Part shown: one piece after another, positions 20,201 to 32,735 of the stretch | Position numbering within the stretch: position 1 is the stretch's first letter | Layout of the letters: each line of letters begins with the position of its first letter | Source of the DNA: Neofusicoccum parvum | Taxonomy: Eukaryota > Ascomycota > Dothideomycetes > Botryosphaeriales > Botryosphaeriaceae | Reading direction: 5' to 3' | Assembly: GCA_020912385.1 (NCBI GenBank) | Contig: CP087214.1 | Coordinates: 1,240,001 to 1,304,000 of the forward strand | Length of the DNA stretch: 64,000 nt | Notes under the pieces: model-generated | Told to the model about the DNA's origin: nothing | Database searches by the model: none | Seen by the model: only the letters and a program-made list of their open reading frames with translations | Translations under genes and position numbers: made by a program

Positions 20201-23200
20201 AGGGCTTGGAGTTGCAAGAACCCCGCAACGACGGCAAGCTGGTCCAGGCACTTGCTAGCCTGGGTGCTCAGTACGCTCGCCTTGGTTATTCTGGTAAGGC
20301 TGGTACGGCCCTTGCCAAATCCCAAGGCATCCTGGAAGCAGTAGATGTGCCGACGGAAGCCATGCTGCAATGGCACTTGGCCTATGCAGAGTACATGCTG
20401 GTTCTTGGGAATCTTGACAAATGGTGAGGAGTCCTTCCCTGGGAAAAATGAATATGACTGACAATTAGAAGCGGCGAAACACTGTCTGCAGCCCGAGCAC
20501 TTGCGGAGAACGATCCTACGGTCAGTGCCATGACACAACCTACAGCGTCCTTCTCAACCCGACTTCGGTACAACAAATTACTGTCCGAGGCTTCGCACGT
20601 GTACTCCCTTCTTTCCCTGAGCTCTGGATACCCTAGCGAGGCTTTGGCATATGCGAAGCAGTGTGTGAACCTAAACAGGAAGATCTGGCTCACCGTAGAG
20701 AACCGCAAGCCTCGGAGCGATGTTTCGAAGACCGCTAGCTCCGACAGCGAGTTAGACGACGTAACAAATGGAGTTGCAAAGATGGCGGTCCAGAAAAACA
20801 CCGCGCCGGCCGCAATGTCGATGACACATGGCGCTCTCACTGGGGCTGCTTTTTGGTCTTTCGTTCCGTCCATCTTCCGCGGACTTTCTCAGCTTGCCAG
20901 CGTCTTCGCTCATCAGGGAATGCTTCAAGAGGCGGTGTACTTTTCTGAGCAAGCTTCTAAGGTGGCAGCAGCTGTCGGCGCGGAGTCATTTGTCGTCCAG
21001 AACTTCAGCAACACTGCGCAGTATTACTTGGAGAGCAACCGCTTGGATGACGCCTCAGATTGCTTGGCAAAGGCCGACCCTAGCGTCAGCAAGTTGCCCT
21101 CGAGTATTGACCTTGCCTTGTACCACACAACCAGTGCCCAGCTTCGCCAGCTTCTGGAGGAGGACGATGAGGCGGTCGAGAAGTACGACCAGGCCAACAG
21201 CATCATCCAGAACTTATCAGACCCAGTCTTCATTCAAAGCTTGGAGAAGCTATCCTCTGGTGAGACTGAAATTGTGGAGAAGATGTCAACCATGAAGCTT
21301 GACGAAGCACCTGCTCGTGCTCGCAAAACTCCTGCCAAGACGACGAAGGCCAAGAAGACAACCAAGACGGCGACAAAAACGACAACCCGAAAGACTGCCA
21401 CGGCTGTTGCAACTTCAGTACCGCAAAAGATGGCTAACGAATGCCCTCCACTTGAAGGGCTTCAGGCATCCATTCTTTGCCGTAAGGCTGCCTTACTTCT
21501 TGCTAGGGATAGGCTTTCTGAGGCTGTTGCTCTCATAGAGAAGGCAGCTGAGATGAAACTTGGTCAAGAGGCGGCAGTCCAGCATCAAACTACCCGCTTC
21601 CGATCTCTCATGTCGGAGGCGATGAGGGAGATTGCCGCTGACTTTACGTTCAATGCCTTGCCTGAGTCTACAATCTCTTTCCCGGCTCTCTCACGAGGCG
21701 ACAGGAAACTCTCAGAGGCGTCTCAGGCTAGGCCCTCGTACCTTTCAATCGCCGATACTCCGTCACCAGTGGCGCCTGTTGCGAAGAAGGGAGCGAAGGG
21801 GAGAAAGGCTGCCAAGGAAGACTTCTCGGCTCTCCTGAAGCAGGCTCGTGACTGTATTGCAGAGGTTCAAAGTCAAGCAGTCCACACTTCTTCGACTTCA
21901 GCAGTGCAGCGTGTATGCAGTATGCTCAACGAGGTCACCATTTTCCTCTCCGCCACGATTCCAAAGGGTGTCAAAGGCTCTCTGCATCCTCTGTATGCTG
22001 CGTATCTGACAGGTAAGTGCATATTTGAATAATTCTCAATTGACGGAAAGCTAACACTCGGCTCAGAGCTCCCAAAGACAAATGCTTCCCAGCTTGAGCA
22101 AGTAGCGATCTCAATTGAGCACCAGACCGTGAACCGGGAGACTCTTATGACCTGGCCCGGGCTCTCGGACGATCAGCAAAGGCCGGCACAGCTTACTGCC
22201 TCGGAATTCCAAACGGATTACGTGAACATCATTCCTCAAGGCTGGACGGCAGTTTCGCTGTCGCTCAATGAAGCGCGGGATGAGCTTTACATTACGCGTT
22301 ATGTGCCCTACCAGTCGCCGTTCATCCTGAGACTTCCCATGGCCCGCCACAACTCTCGCGATATGGACGAGGAGATTTTCGGCTTCGAGGAGGGTAAGGC
22401 TGAGCTACAGGAAATTATCGAACTCTCAAACTTCAGCACGCGAAACACTCCGGACCTAAGTAAGAAGGGAGCGAAAACGGAATGGTGGGCTGAACGCGAG
22501 GCCCTCGACGCACGCCTCGGTGATCTTCTCGCCAACATTGAGAACATCTGGCTCGGTGGCTTCCGTGGAATCTTCAAGAAGAAAGGTGACAGAGCTTTGT
22601 TGAGCAGGTTTCAGAAGAGCTTTGAGAACATTCTGGACAGACACCTGCCTAGCCGACAGGGCAAGGGAAAGAAGGCGAAGACCACTCAATTGGACTCGAG
22701 AATCCTAGAGTTGTTCGTGGGACTTGGCAACCCGGATGATGGAGTGGATTTGGACGAGCCACTGATGGACTTGGTCTACTTCGTTGTGGATATCCTGCAA
22801 TTCAACGGGGAGAGGAACGCGTACGATGAGATCGACTTTGATTCCATTATCATCGAGATGCTGGATGCATTGCGATCATTCCATGAAGCAGTTGAGTCGA
22901 CACCGAACCAGCACACGATTCTGGTCTTGGACAAGAACCTCCACGCCTTCCCCTGGGAGTCGCTCCCATCGCTCCAGACCCTCTCGATCTCTCGCCTCCC
23001 ATCCATGTCTGCGCTACGCGAACGCCTTGAGGCAGCTCGTGCCAGCCGGCACAGCTCGCCCGGCGAGGAAGATACGGAGGCGCACTATGGCGGCCACCAC
23101 ATCCCAATCTCTTCTTTGACAGGCACCAGCATCCTCAACCCGGGCGGCGACCTCAAACGCACCCAAGAGACGCTTGCACCGCACCTGCAGAACACCCAAG

Positions 23201-23880
23201 GCACATGGCATCATCTCATAGGCCGCACTCCCGAAGAAAAGACATTCGAAAGCTCCCTCGCAACAAAGGACGTCCTCCTCTACTTCGGCCACGGCAGCGG
23301 CGCCCAATACATCCGCGGCCGCACGGTCAAGAAGCTCCTCTGCCAGACCCGCCCATCCACCATACCATCTCCCAGCCCCTCCCCTTCGCCAGGCGACGAC
23401 CTGATCTCAGACGGCGAAGCCGCGGTGTTGGACGAGAAGAAGACGCTGGCCACCTCCCTCCTATTCGGCTGCAGCTCCGCCCACGTCACCGACAACGGCG
23501 CCTTCGAGCCGTCGGGCATGCTGTGCGCCTACCTGACGGCGGGCGTGCCGGCCGTGCTCGGCATGCTGTGGGACGTCACGGACAAGGACTGCGACCGCTT
23601 CGCCGTCGCCACCCTCCAGCGGTGGGGCCTGTTCGAGCAGGAGGAGGAAGAGGTCGCGGTCCCGAAGACGCCGGCGAGGAGCAGAGGGGGCGGCCGCGCG
23701 AAGACGGCGAGCAAGAGCCGCAGCCGGAGCAGGGCGAAGAAGGAGGGCGCGAGGGAGGTGGAGACGGGCGGGAAGGTGGGTCTGGACGAGGCGGTGGCGA
23801 GGAGCAGGGGGGCGTGCTATTTGAGGTATCTGAACGGGGCGGCGGCGGTGGTGTATGGGATTCCGGTGTTTTTGGAGTGA
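17242..23880 (+). CDS. ESP1: Separase (peptidase family C50)
   Basis: Caspase-fold cysteine protease that cleaves the cohesin kleisin at anaphase. Exons 17242-20423, 20472-22012 and 22067-23880 give 2178 residues, within the normal range for fungal separases. The C-terminal protease domain carries the catalytic His in LLYFGHGSGAQYIRG (about His1983) and the Cys in LLFGCSSAHVT (about Cys2043), followed by GVPAVLGMLWDVTDKDCDR. The rest is a helical-repeat region. Two basic low-complexity inserts are notable: a Lys/Thr run around 21325-21410, and an Arg/Ser/Lys-rich insert at about 23640-23780 inside the protease domain before the last segment ARSRGACYLRYLNGAAAVVYG. I chose ATG 17242 as the first ATG of the frame. 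The first intron uses AAG as its acceptor at 20469-20471, because the TAG just before it would create a stop. Confidence 0.95.
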
Positions 23881-24998
23881 GGCTATTGAGAGTAGGGATG
23901 TGGGGTGGTTTGGAGTCTGAGATTGGTTGGACGACCGTGAGAAGAGACAGTTTACTTTGTTCGGATGGGATGGTATTGCTATCTACTTTTTTTGTGTTCA
24001 TGAGAGCATTAGCGGTGGAGTTTCTTTTGGTTTTGTCTTGAAACGTTTCGTTTGATGAGATGGAGAATGTTACTGTAGATCATCTTGTCTGCTAGAGAAA
24101 GAGAACTTTGAACCAAAACCTTCCGTCCACAACCCCCCCGGGCGGATCATTTGAGCACGACAGTCTTGAAAACGGGATCCGGACTAGCCCGTCCTTTCAG
24201 CCACATCTCAATGTCAGCTCACAAGCATGATACAGAGGATTGGCGGTCTTGTCAAAGTTACTCATTTTCTGCCACGGGAATTGACATCGTTCAAGAACTC
24301 TTTCCAACCAGCACTTTAATTAGCAAACGAGTCTACACATTCAAGGCCCTCAATTCGCATTTGCCATCCGACGTTCCGCCCCATCGTCCAGCAAAGCATC
24401 TCCAAGCCCTTTGAGCTCTGGTTGTAGCCACCGAATTCTACAGAGAGACAGAAACGCGACAGGGCAGCCTCGCGGTGTCTAGACGTGGCTGGTGAGACAC
24501 AAGCTCGAGTGCACCGATTCAAGTGGGATGCTTGGAAAGCTAAATGTGGTTGGCCTTGAAGAATTGATGGTTTTGCCTGTGGGGCTACCGCGTAGATACA
24601 CGCGGCGGTTAGATGACGATTCTGGGAAGGGGTCTCACAGAGTATGAGTTTACTCTACTGCGGGAATCCTGGTCGTCTTTTTTCGATCCCTGACGGAAGT
24701 AACCGCGAGAGTTCGATACACCAGTGCAAATTTTATCCTCTATCAAGACAGATTTAGACGATTTTCTTGCAAGTCAAGGTGGCGCTCACATACATCTTCT
24801 CGTACACGCACAGACTAACAACATTGATAGCGGCCAAACACCAACCAAGTCTTTTCTGCACTTCATCATAGCCTTGACCATTTTTTCATGCACGCATGCA
24901 AAAAGATATGTACTAGGACTCTCTGCCCACTAAAAGCCTTCATCCATCGTTCATCGTCACTCAAATAAAATCGCAATCACACAGCCTCCGGCCCAGAA
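23881..24998. other. Convergent intergenic region, separase / Vps5
   Basis: AT-richer than its neighbours, between two 3' ends. No supported frame and no tRNA. Confidence 0.4.
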
Positions 24999-27088
24999 TT
25001 ACTCCTCCGACTCCGCCGTAGCAGGTCGATTGTTCTCGGCCTCGCTGCTTTGTTGGGTATCCTGACTTTGCGCTGTGAGCGGCCTGTCACTGATGTTGCT
25101 GGTGCTGGTCTCCAGATCCGCAGCCTTGACGCCCGCGGGTGGGCTGGTGGCGCCGAACGGAACATCTTCTTCCTCAGCATCGAGCTGCATCAGATACGTC
25201 TCCCAGATTTCGATCAACTGCAAAGATGTTAGAATTTGGCCCCCACAACATGATCGCTGGGGATAAATACCTCCTTCTGCGCCTCCACAGCACTCTCCAG
25301 GTACGTCTCCACCCCGCTCTTAAAGTCCTCAACCTTCTCCCTCTCGAACTTGTCAAGCTCGTTCCGCATCAGGCGTCCCATATCCTCGAACAGCAGGCGA
25401 GCCTGGTTGGATTTCCTTTCGGCATCGGCCACGTCGGCGCTGAGTTGGTTGAGACGATCCTGCTGGCTTCGACCTTGTCGCAACAGCTTGTCCTGGGTAG
25501 CCTTGCGCTTCTGCAATTCTGACTCGGCGGCATGCCACGCATGATAGGCCTTCTGCCGTTGCTGGAATGCCATTTTTACGGATCCCACCAAGCGGATGTA
25601 TTCGTCAATCACGATGCCAATAGTGAGCACATCTTGCTGGGCTTGACGCTCGTAGAGTTCCCTAATCCGGAGTTGCAGATCCGAGAGGCCGTCCAAGGGT
25701 CCGGAAAGAGTAGGAGAGAGTTCAACAGATGCCAGTGAGTGGAGGGATGCGGAGAAGTCACCGCAAGCTGCGGCAAGGCCTTTGCGCTGGTCGACGACGG
25801 TGTCAATGGCCTTGAGGAGTGCCTTCAGTTGCGACTCGAGCGCGTCGAGGTACACCTTGCGGTCGTGGAACCACTAAGGAAAAGTTAGCAAATCCCATAG
25901 CAATGAAAAGCAAGAATTCTTACATCGTCGTGCTCAATGAACTTCCCGACGCTGCTCACAGACAGACCAAGTGAACCCAACATTCCCTTGTTCTCCTGCA
26001 GCAGAGGATCTTTCCGCTCCTTGTGCTTGATATCCACATTGAACGCTTCACTCTCCAGGAACAACTTCAAATCCCCATCGTGTTGCAATATCGGATGCCC
26101 GGCACACTTGTTGAGCATGCGCTCCAAAGCCTGCCTTCTCGATTCAACAAAATCCGCATCGAAACGACCAACGGCCTGCTTCTCCGGCGGCGGAGGAACA
26201 ACGACACCCGGGTTGTTATTATGAAGCTGGTTGTACAGCCAGAGGAAATCACGGTAGCGGCGGGAGACGGCGAATTCGGGGTTCCGATAAGCCTTGGAGG
26301 TGGTCTTGGCAACGTCAGCTAGGCAGCCTTGATGTCACACGAGCATTGCAAAACATACAACAGTCCTGACTTGGTATTCGGTGTGGGAGCTCGTCAGGTC
26401 GCCGACTTTGTGCGGGTCTCCGACGGTGATGGAGAAGGTCGGCTTGGCGGCCTGCTCGACGCTCACGCTGGGCTGCGTCTGCCTGGGCGGGCCATTGTTG
26501 CTCGGAGGCTGCACGGGCGGCGGAACGCGGGCGCCGGCCATGGTCGGGCTCTCGATCTCGTCGTCCAGGTTCACGGATTCCATCATGCCGCGAATGGACG
26601 ACTGCGACGTGGCCGTCGTGGGGCGCGAGCCGCGGCCGGCGGCGAGCTCCTTCTGCGGCGGCACGGGGGGCTCATCGACCTGCGAGTCTGCGAGGGCGTC
26701 CGCGGAGGCGCCCAGGGGGCCGAGGGGGTCCTCGACGCTCTCGAGACGCGTGGGCTGCGGCACGCCGATGCGGCGGTTGGGCTTGGGCCTGCCGGGCGAC
26801 CTGGGAGCGGTCGACGCGCTGGGAGCAGCTGCAGGCTGCGCGGGCTGGGCAGGTGCGGCAGGGGCATTGTCTACGAGCAGTGTGAGCCGGGCAGACCGGT
26901 CTGTCTGGGAGGTGGGCTCACCGGCGGCGGGCTGGTCGGTGGTGATCTGGGGCACCTCTTGAGTCGAATTGGTGCGCGAGGGGTTGGACGGGACGTCTGG
27001 CTGGGCGCATCAGCACGCGGCAAAGGGGACGGGCAGCTCCGGCAGACTCACCACCCCAGGCGGAGGCGCCTTCGTCGTGGAGGTCCAT
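24999..27088 (-). CDS. VPS5: Sorting nexin Vps5 (retromer SNX-BAR subunit)
   Basis: Endosomal coat protein that binds phosphoinositide and curved membrane and, with Vps17 and the Vps26-29-35 trimer, drives retrograde transport to the Golgi. Exons 27052-27088, 26359-26996, 25924-26304, 25271-25873 and 25217 down to 24999 give 625 residues. The N-terminus is Pro/Ala-rich and disordered. The PX domain starts at FSITVGDPHKVGDL and contains RRYRDFLWLYNQL, then PPPPEKQAVGRF and ESRRQALERMLNK. The BAR domain follows in exon 4 (WFHDRKVYLDALESQLK, then long heptads). The last exon reads LIEIWETYLMQLDAEEED. The first exon is tiny (37 bases). The exon 2/3 join uses an AAG acceptor and is the least certain. 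Confidence 0.93.
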
Positions 27089-29931
27089 GTTGTGCTGCGC
27101 CGATGTGACTGGACTGCGGAGCTCAGGCTTGGGGTGTCGTCGACGCTGGCATGCCCGACGGCGCCCGCGCCGGCCCGTGCGCAGCGGCCAGCAGCCTGCC
27201 CTGCCCAGCGCCTGGCAACGTCGTCCTCCAGACGTCGCCGCAAGGCCAACGCAGCGCCCTCGCCCGCGGAGGCTCGGGACAGCCACTGGCGCTCATGCGA
27301 GCTGCAGACGCGCAGTCGGTGGCGCTGCGAGCTTTTCCAAAACACCGCGACGTTCGCTCTCTCCTTTTCGCGCAGCCTTACCTCCCCTTTCCCTGTCCGT
27401 CTCCGCCGTCGGTTTCGAGGCTCTCCTCCCCGCCTCATTTGTTGCGTTTCGTCGGGGTTCGTACTCGAGTTCTCTCGAGTCATCGCAGTCGCTCGCTATC
27501 TTTCACTTCGCTGCTCGCTGCACACGGTGGTCTACGGATAGCGCGTGTTGCTGCCGGCGCATCACGGCCCGCCTGACCCTGAGCGCTGCGGTGCGCGTCG
27601 ACTGCCGGGCGCGCGAGCACGAGGCGGCATCTCGCTCACGTTTCATCGTATCCAGCACTGTTGATCGAGTGCTTGATGCCTCACAGGTGGTGTGTTCGTT
27701 GTCTCAAGCAATGTTCTTGCTGCTCTCCTGAGAGGCACAAGCCAACCTCTGGTCTTGAGGGAAAAAGAACAACTCATAGAACCCTTCGAGAAGGGAGGGC
27801 GGGCCGTCGCTCGGCGAACAGTGACTGTGCCGGGCACACGCAGAGGGACTGACCGGCAGACGGCCGGCTTGTTTCTCATGGACCAATGATCAGGCCGGCA
27901 AAGGGACCGCTGGGGGGAGAAACACGTCTGTTTGAGGTTTGAAAATTTGTGCGTGACAACAAGGACCGCCTTATGAGAGTCGTTATCACTGGCAAGCCCG
28001 CCGTTGCCCCGAGTTGAACAAGCCGGCTGGTTTACCTAATTTCTGCACGCCACCAGGGTCCACAATGCCGGCCGACTGGTTTGATGTTTTATTCAAATCA
28101 CGGGAAACACAGCGCCCACACGGTGGCCTTGAGACCAAGTGCGGTTGAGGCGTTTGAGGCAATGCTACTGTAACATGTAGAGCACGTGTGTTCTACGGTC
28201 CAACGGAAACGTGCTAGCGACGTCGACGAGCACCCCGACCAAGGCGGAATCCTAGCCGGATTCTGGACAAGACTGTTTGCTCCCTTACATACAGCCAAAT
28301 TGCTGTGTTGTTGCACTAGACGAAATAATGCGGACGCCGGACCACTCGCAGAAATTGACTCATTTGAGGCCAAACGCGACTACTATGCGGCGCAAAAGCT
28401 TAATCATGGATGCCTGGGCTTACACGTGTGCGGCAGCTGGCTGAAAGCGTCCTTTCTAAGCCGCAATCGCAGCACCGTCAGCCTGACTGCTCCGGCCGTT
28501 CCTCAGCGCCAAGGCGCCCACCTGTCCGTTGGGCTGAGGCACGGTTGAGACGCAGGCTGGAGCGTTGGACTCCGGCTGACCCACTGCCCCCGCCAACAGC
28601 CCGAAGGCGTACAACTAATTCGGGCGCTGCTGCAGGGCCGTTGGAGGGTTGGAGGCGCGTTTGCGGGCTCAGTCTAGACCGAGCCGCTGCAGGTCGCCTT
28701 CTGGCAGCGGCGTGAAATTGCGCGAAACGGCAGCCTGCGCGGGGACGGAGAGCTGGCCCACCTGTCCGGGAGCATCAGGTCCGATCCGCCAGGCAACGTT
28801 GCTCGAATCACGGCCGCTGGACCCTTATTTTTGGGGAATGGCTTGTGAGCAGGGGGTGCCCGGCGGGCCTGCAGCGGGCGCAGCGGGCGAGGGCGGAACG
28901 GCCGGGATCGCAGCGCGAGGTGTTCGTGCGAAGAGCCAGCCCTGCGCAGGACCCGTCGAGAGCCGCTTGCACCGAGAAGTCTCCTCAGGAGGGCGTCGCG
29001 GATGCTTCGAGGCGTTCGTGCGGGCAAGGGCGCTGGTGGCACGACTTTCCCACGATTTCCGAGCGCGCTGCAAAGGCCTAGACCACGTCAAGCCGGGCCG
29101 GGCCTAGTGGTCGCGATGGGCGCCGGGGCGCGGCATTCCCTGCCTCCAGACGTTCTGCGCGCGCGACATTAGAAGGTTCACGATGGTTCAGGGGCATGCG
29201 GGCGGAGGGTGCAGCTGGGCCGGGGGTCAGGCGACGATGCGTGGAGGCGGGCGGGTGGGCGGTGGGGCGCAGCGTTTCCAGGCAGCTCGTCGCAGCTGCT
29301 GCTCCTCGTGCGAGGACAGCGTTTGTTGTGTCTGCCTGCCAGTGGCTCCCTCAGCCGTGCAAGGGCGCGAGATCCCAGGGCCACGGGAGTGCGTGGGGAG
29401 GGCGCTGCCCATCGAGCCCCGAACGGGGTTGGCGTCTCGCCTGCTGTCCTGTGCCTGGCGCAGGAACCAAGGGCGCTGCTGCTGGAGGCGGGGCTGCTGA
29501 GTCGCGCGCCGGCCGGAGCCCTGCCTGCGGACGGCCGCCTCAGCTGCGGTCGCGCGCGGTGTCGTCGGAGCGCTGGTGTTGAAGGCAAGAGCGAGTACGC
29601 GCGACGGCCGGAGCACCGATCGCCCGAACGCGCGCGGTCTCACAGGCGTGCGATTGGGCACGAGGGCTGTCAGCCACGATCTCCGTGGCCCAGCGACTAG
29701 CCGTCTGCGTCAGTCCTCAACCGGCTGGCTGCTGGCCCAAGGGCCCCCGGGCGCGGTCGTGCGTGGCTTAGGCGGCCCACCCGGCACGGCTAGGGCTCTC
29801 AAACATTCGTGGCCCAAGCCGATGGCCGTGAGATCCTCGATTCCGCCCATATATGAACGTTTCGTGCTCCCTCCGCCAGCAGGCTTTCTCTCCACACACT
29901 CCACTGCTCCCCGGCACCGCCAACATACAGC
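27089..29931. other. Gene-free 2.8 kb between divergent genes
   Basis: The frames present are short, lie on both strands and have no recognisable domain. It must contain the Vps5 promoter on the left and the promoter of the Cys-ribbon protein on the right. GC is high at 28.5-29.8 kb. Confidence 0.45.
29850..29855 (+). promoter_or_regulatory. TATA-like box of the Cys-ribbon protein gene
   Basis: TATATG inside CATATATGAA, 82 bases before the ATG at 29932; isolated in GC-rich DNA. Confidence 0.4.
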
Positions 29932-30465
29932 ATGCAATCGTCATCCGTGACACCTGAAGCCTCCACCTCCAACGCCGTCTGCTACTTCAGCTTCATCCCA
30001 TCCTCGCGCTCCCACACCTCCGACTACGCCAGCCATTTCTCGCAGGAGACGCCCTCGCCTGGCCTCTACTCGGACGACCTCTCGGTGCGGACTCCCTCGG
30101 AGCCCTCCAACCCTCTTCTGGCCGCTCGCCTTCCGCCGGTCAACCTCACCGGCGCCGCCATGGACGCCTCCAAGGTCCTCCAGCTGCAGACTGCTGCTGC
30201 CTACTCCTACCAGAACCGGCCGCAGCCCCAGCCGGTGCAGGACGTCCTCGACCTGAGCCCCATCAGCAGCCGCTCGGGCTCCGACACGCCCAGCGCGTCC
30301 TCTTCGCGCACCTCCGTGTCTGGAGACTCGCCCACCGTCCAGTTCATCCGTTGCTCTCGCTGCCACCGGACCGACACCGCCGGCTCCAAGAACATGATCG
30401 GCTACGGCATCAACTCCTACTACTGTGTCCGCTGTGCGGATCTCGTTGGCTACAACCACGGCTGA
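29932..30465 (+). CDS. Small Ser-rich protein with a C-terminal Cys ribbon
   Basis: Single exon, 177 residues, no signal peptide. The first 130 residues are Ser/Pro-rich and probably disordered. The last 40 contain two CxxC knuckles, FIRCSRCHRT and YYCVRCADLVGY, 31 residues apart from first to third Cys. The connecting stretch NMIGYGINSYYC has the look of a conserved zinc ribbon. I recall small uncharacterised proteins of this layout in many filamentous ascomycetes, but know of no function. Regulatory or protein-binding roles are possible. The frame is credible from the TATA spacing, the codon use and the compact C-terminal motif. Confidence 0.8.
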   Translation: MQSSSVTPEASTSNAVCYFSFIPSSRSHTSDYASHFSQETPSPGLYSDDLSVRTPSEPSNPLLAARLPPVNLTGAAMDASKVLQLQTAAAYSYQNRPQPQPVQDVLDLSPISSRSGSDTPSASSSRTSVSGDSPTVQFIRCSRCHRTDTAGSKNMIGYGINSYYCVRCADLVGYNHG

Positions 30466-32687
30466 ACGCAACTCTCTGGGCCGGCCATTTATCTGCAACA
30501 TTATCACTACTACCCGCTGGGACCTCACTCCGAACTGCGGGACACCAATCACCGTGTGCGTCCGATAGCACCGACAGCACGCAACCGCCTGAAGGCGACG
30601 CTTGTGCACGGGCAATGATCGACGCCCGGAATTATCACCGGCGATAGCTGTCGCAGCATCGTCGGCGGAATCATGGGGGGACTGAACTACCGAGGATTGC
30701 TAGGGGGATTGGCGCAGGGAACTGGGGCTGCGTGAAGATTAGGACCATGGAGGGGCGGGAGTCTATCTGGACAGACAAGGGAGGAAAGAATGCTGAGACT
30801 GAGGCCAGCAGTGCATGGCCGTGCCGTTGATCGGTACAATTACGGCGGTTCTGTACGGATACGCAAGAGCGAGATACCCCGGAGACAGGCGTGAAGTCGG
30901 AGTAAACACGCAGATAGAAAATACTCTCAATTGAGCCACCAACAATCAACATCAAACGAACGTCTTACTCGTGCCCCCGCTGCTGTGCTCGAATGCGGCT
31001 GCTATTCGCGCTATGCCCCCCAGCGTTCCCTATTTTCGGCTAAGCTGGCAGCCGGCAAGGGCTCTCCATCATGAAGCGCGCCAAAACAGCCCCCGCCCTT
31101 TTGCCAATAAGTGCTCAATAGCCGCGCTGCTGCTCCACCTTCGTCTCCGTGGCCCCAGCCTCGGCGGCTTTACATCAGACGACGAGCTTACGACGAACGC
31201 GCCAGTCAGCCGGCGCAGGCAGAAAAATTTCTGCCTAAACGGCCGCGGTGCGCGTCCGAACCCAATGCATCGTCAAGTCCGCCTGTCCGCCGACAGGGTT
31301 CCAATCGCGCGCTAAACGCAGGTCCCTGCCACTTGTGCACAAGGCCGCCGGATACGAATGATGGGCGGCACCAGCCACTGACGGTTAGATCGGGCTCGTC
31401 GCGACGTCGAGAGAGCGCTTCTGCGGGTTTAACGAAAATTGCTAATCGTACAGCAGCGCCAGAGGCCGTCGCGGCGAGCCTCGAGCCTTGAACCATCGGA
31501 CGCGCACCCAGCATGGGGATTTGCAAGCCAGATCGTGGATCCGGTATCCGCTCGCATTAGCTGCTCTTGGGGGGCGACGGTGCCGATCCATCTTGAATCT
31601 CCTGACACCAGCCACAGACTGCCGCCCCCGCCGAGTCTTTTCCTGCGTCCTGTGTGAGCTGTGCCCGGAAGGGCCGGCGGTCTGCCAACCAAGCCGCGTG
31701 GAAACGTCAAGCCTCAGCTCGCGTCGCCCTCTCGCTCAGCTGGCTTCATCGCATTCTTGGTGCTGCGCCTCGAGCCATCTCCCGATCCCCTTCCTGTTAC
31801 CGCAGCCGCTCTCGTAACAATCCCCGGCGCTGGCGCCGTGTTCCCACGACTGGCTAGCATGTGCGAGCTCTGCACAAAACCCTTTTTCCCTGCATTGCCG
31901 GCGGTGGAGTTCGCTTCCCGCGACTGAGCAACATCGGCATCTTCTGGTATCGCATCGGCCGATGCTCCATTTCCGCCACCAACCCCTCCGCCGATGCACA
32001 CCACCGCCCTCGATCCGACTTGAGGCTCACCCTGCGCTGCTTAAACGACAGCAGAGCACGCGCCGCGGTGCGTGACTGCGCTTTTGCTTCGCTGCAATCT
32101 CTCGTCTTCGCCAACAGGCCATCGTACACGCTTTGTCTTGGGCTCCAGCGGTAGCTCGCCAGCACACCCGCCAGCAAATCGAGCAAACCGCTACAAGATC
32201 TGTCTTCCGGCCCGCGCGGTGATTCACGCCGGATGCTGCGGACGCGGGAGCAGGAGGCCGTGAGGTGACAGTCATATGCCCCGCGCCTCCGTTCCCAGCG
32301 ACACGCGCAACCCAACGGCGCATCGCGACTTTCCCGCCGCCATTGGCCGAGGGAACGCCGCCGTGAGTTCGCGCCGCCTCCCACCCCAATCGCCGAGCCC
32401 CGCGAAAGCCGCTTTGCCCGGTCAGCTGGCTTGCCAATGCTGCTGCGGCAGAGGCTGACGGCGTGGCTTCCGCTGGCCGTGGCGCTAGCTGTAGCCCAAG
32501 TATCCGGACCACTGCTTCCCCGCCCCGCACACCAGCGCCAGACGCTCCCGTACGCGCGGTGTCCGCGGACTAGTGGCTGCCGATCCGGGGAAGGCCCGTT
32601 TGTGTGTGGCGATTGCAGGAGGGTGCAGGCAGGAGTAGCTTGCGGGACGTTTTGAGTCGGAAGCACTCGAGGCACGAGCAGGAGCGG

Positions 32688-32735
32688 GACGCAGGAGCAG
32701 GGCGCAGGACGCAGGACGCAGGACGCAGGACGCAT
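32688..32735. repeat. 7-bp minisatellite (GCAGGAC)n
   Basis: Four perfect GCAGGAC units at 32704-32731, with degenerate copies upstream from about 32688 (GCAGGAGCAGGGC). Confidence 0.85.

Noticed and set aside
28649..29700. Several 100-160-codon frames on both strands
   Set aside because: All overlap each other in a very GC-rich stretch and none shows a domain, a signal peptide or credible introns.
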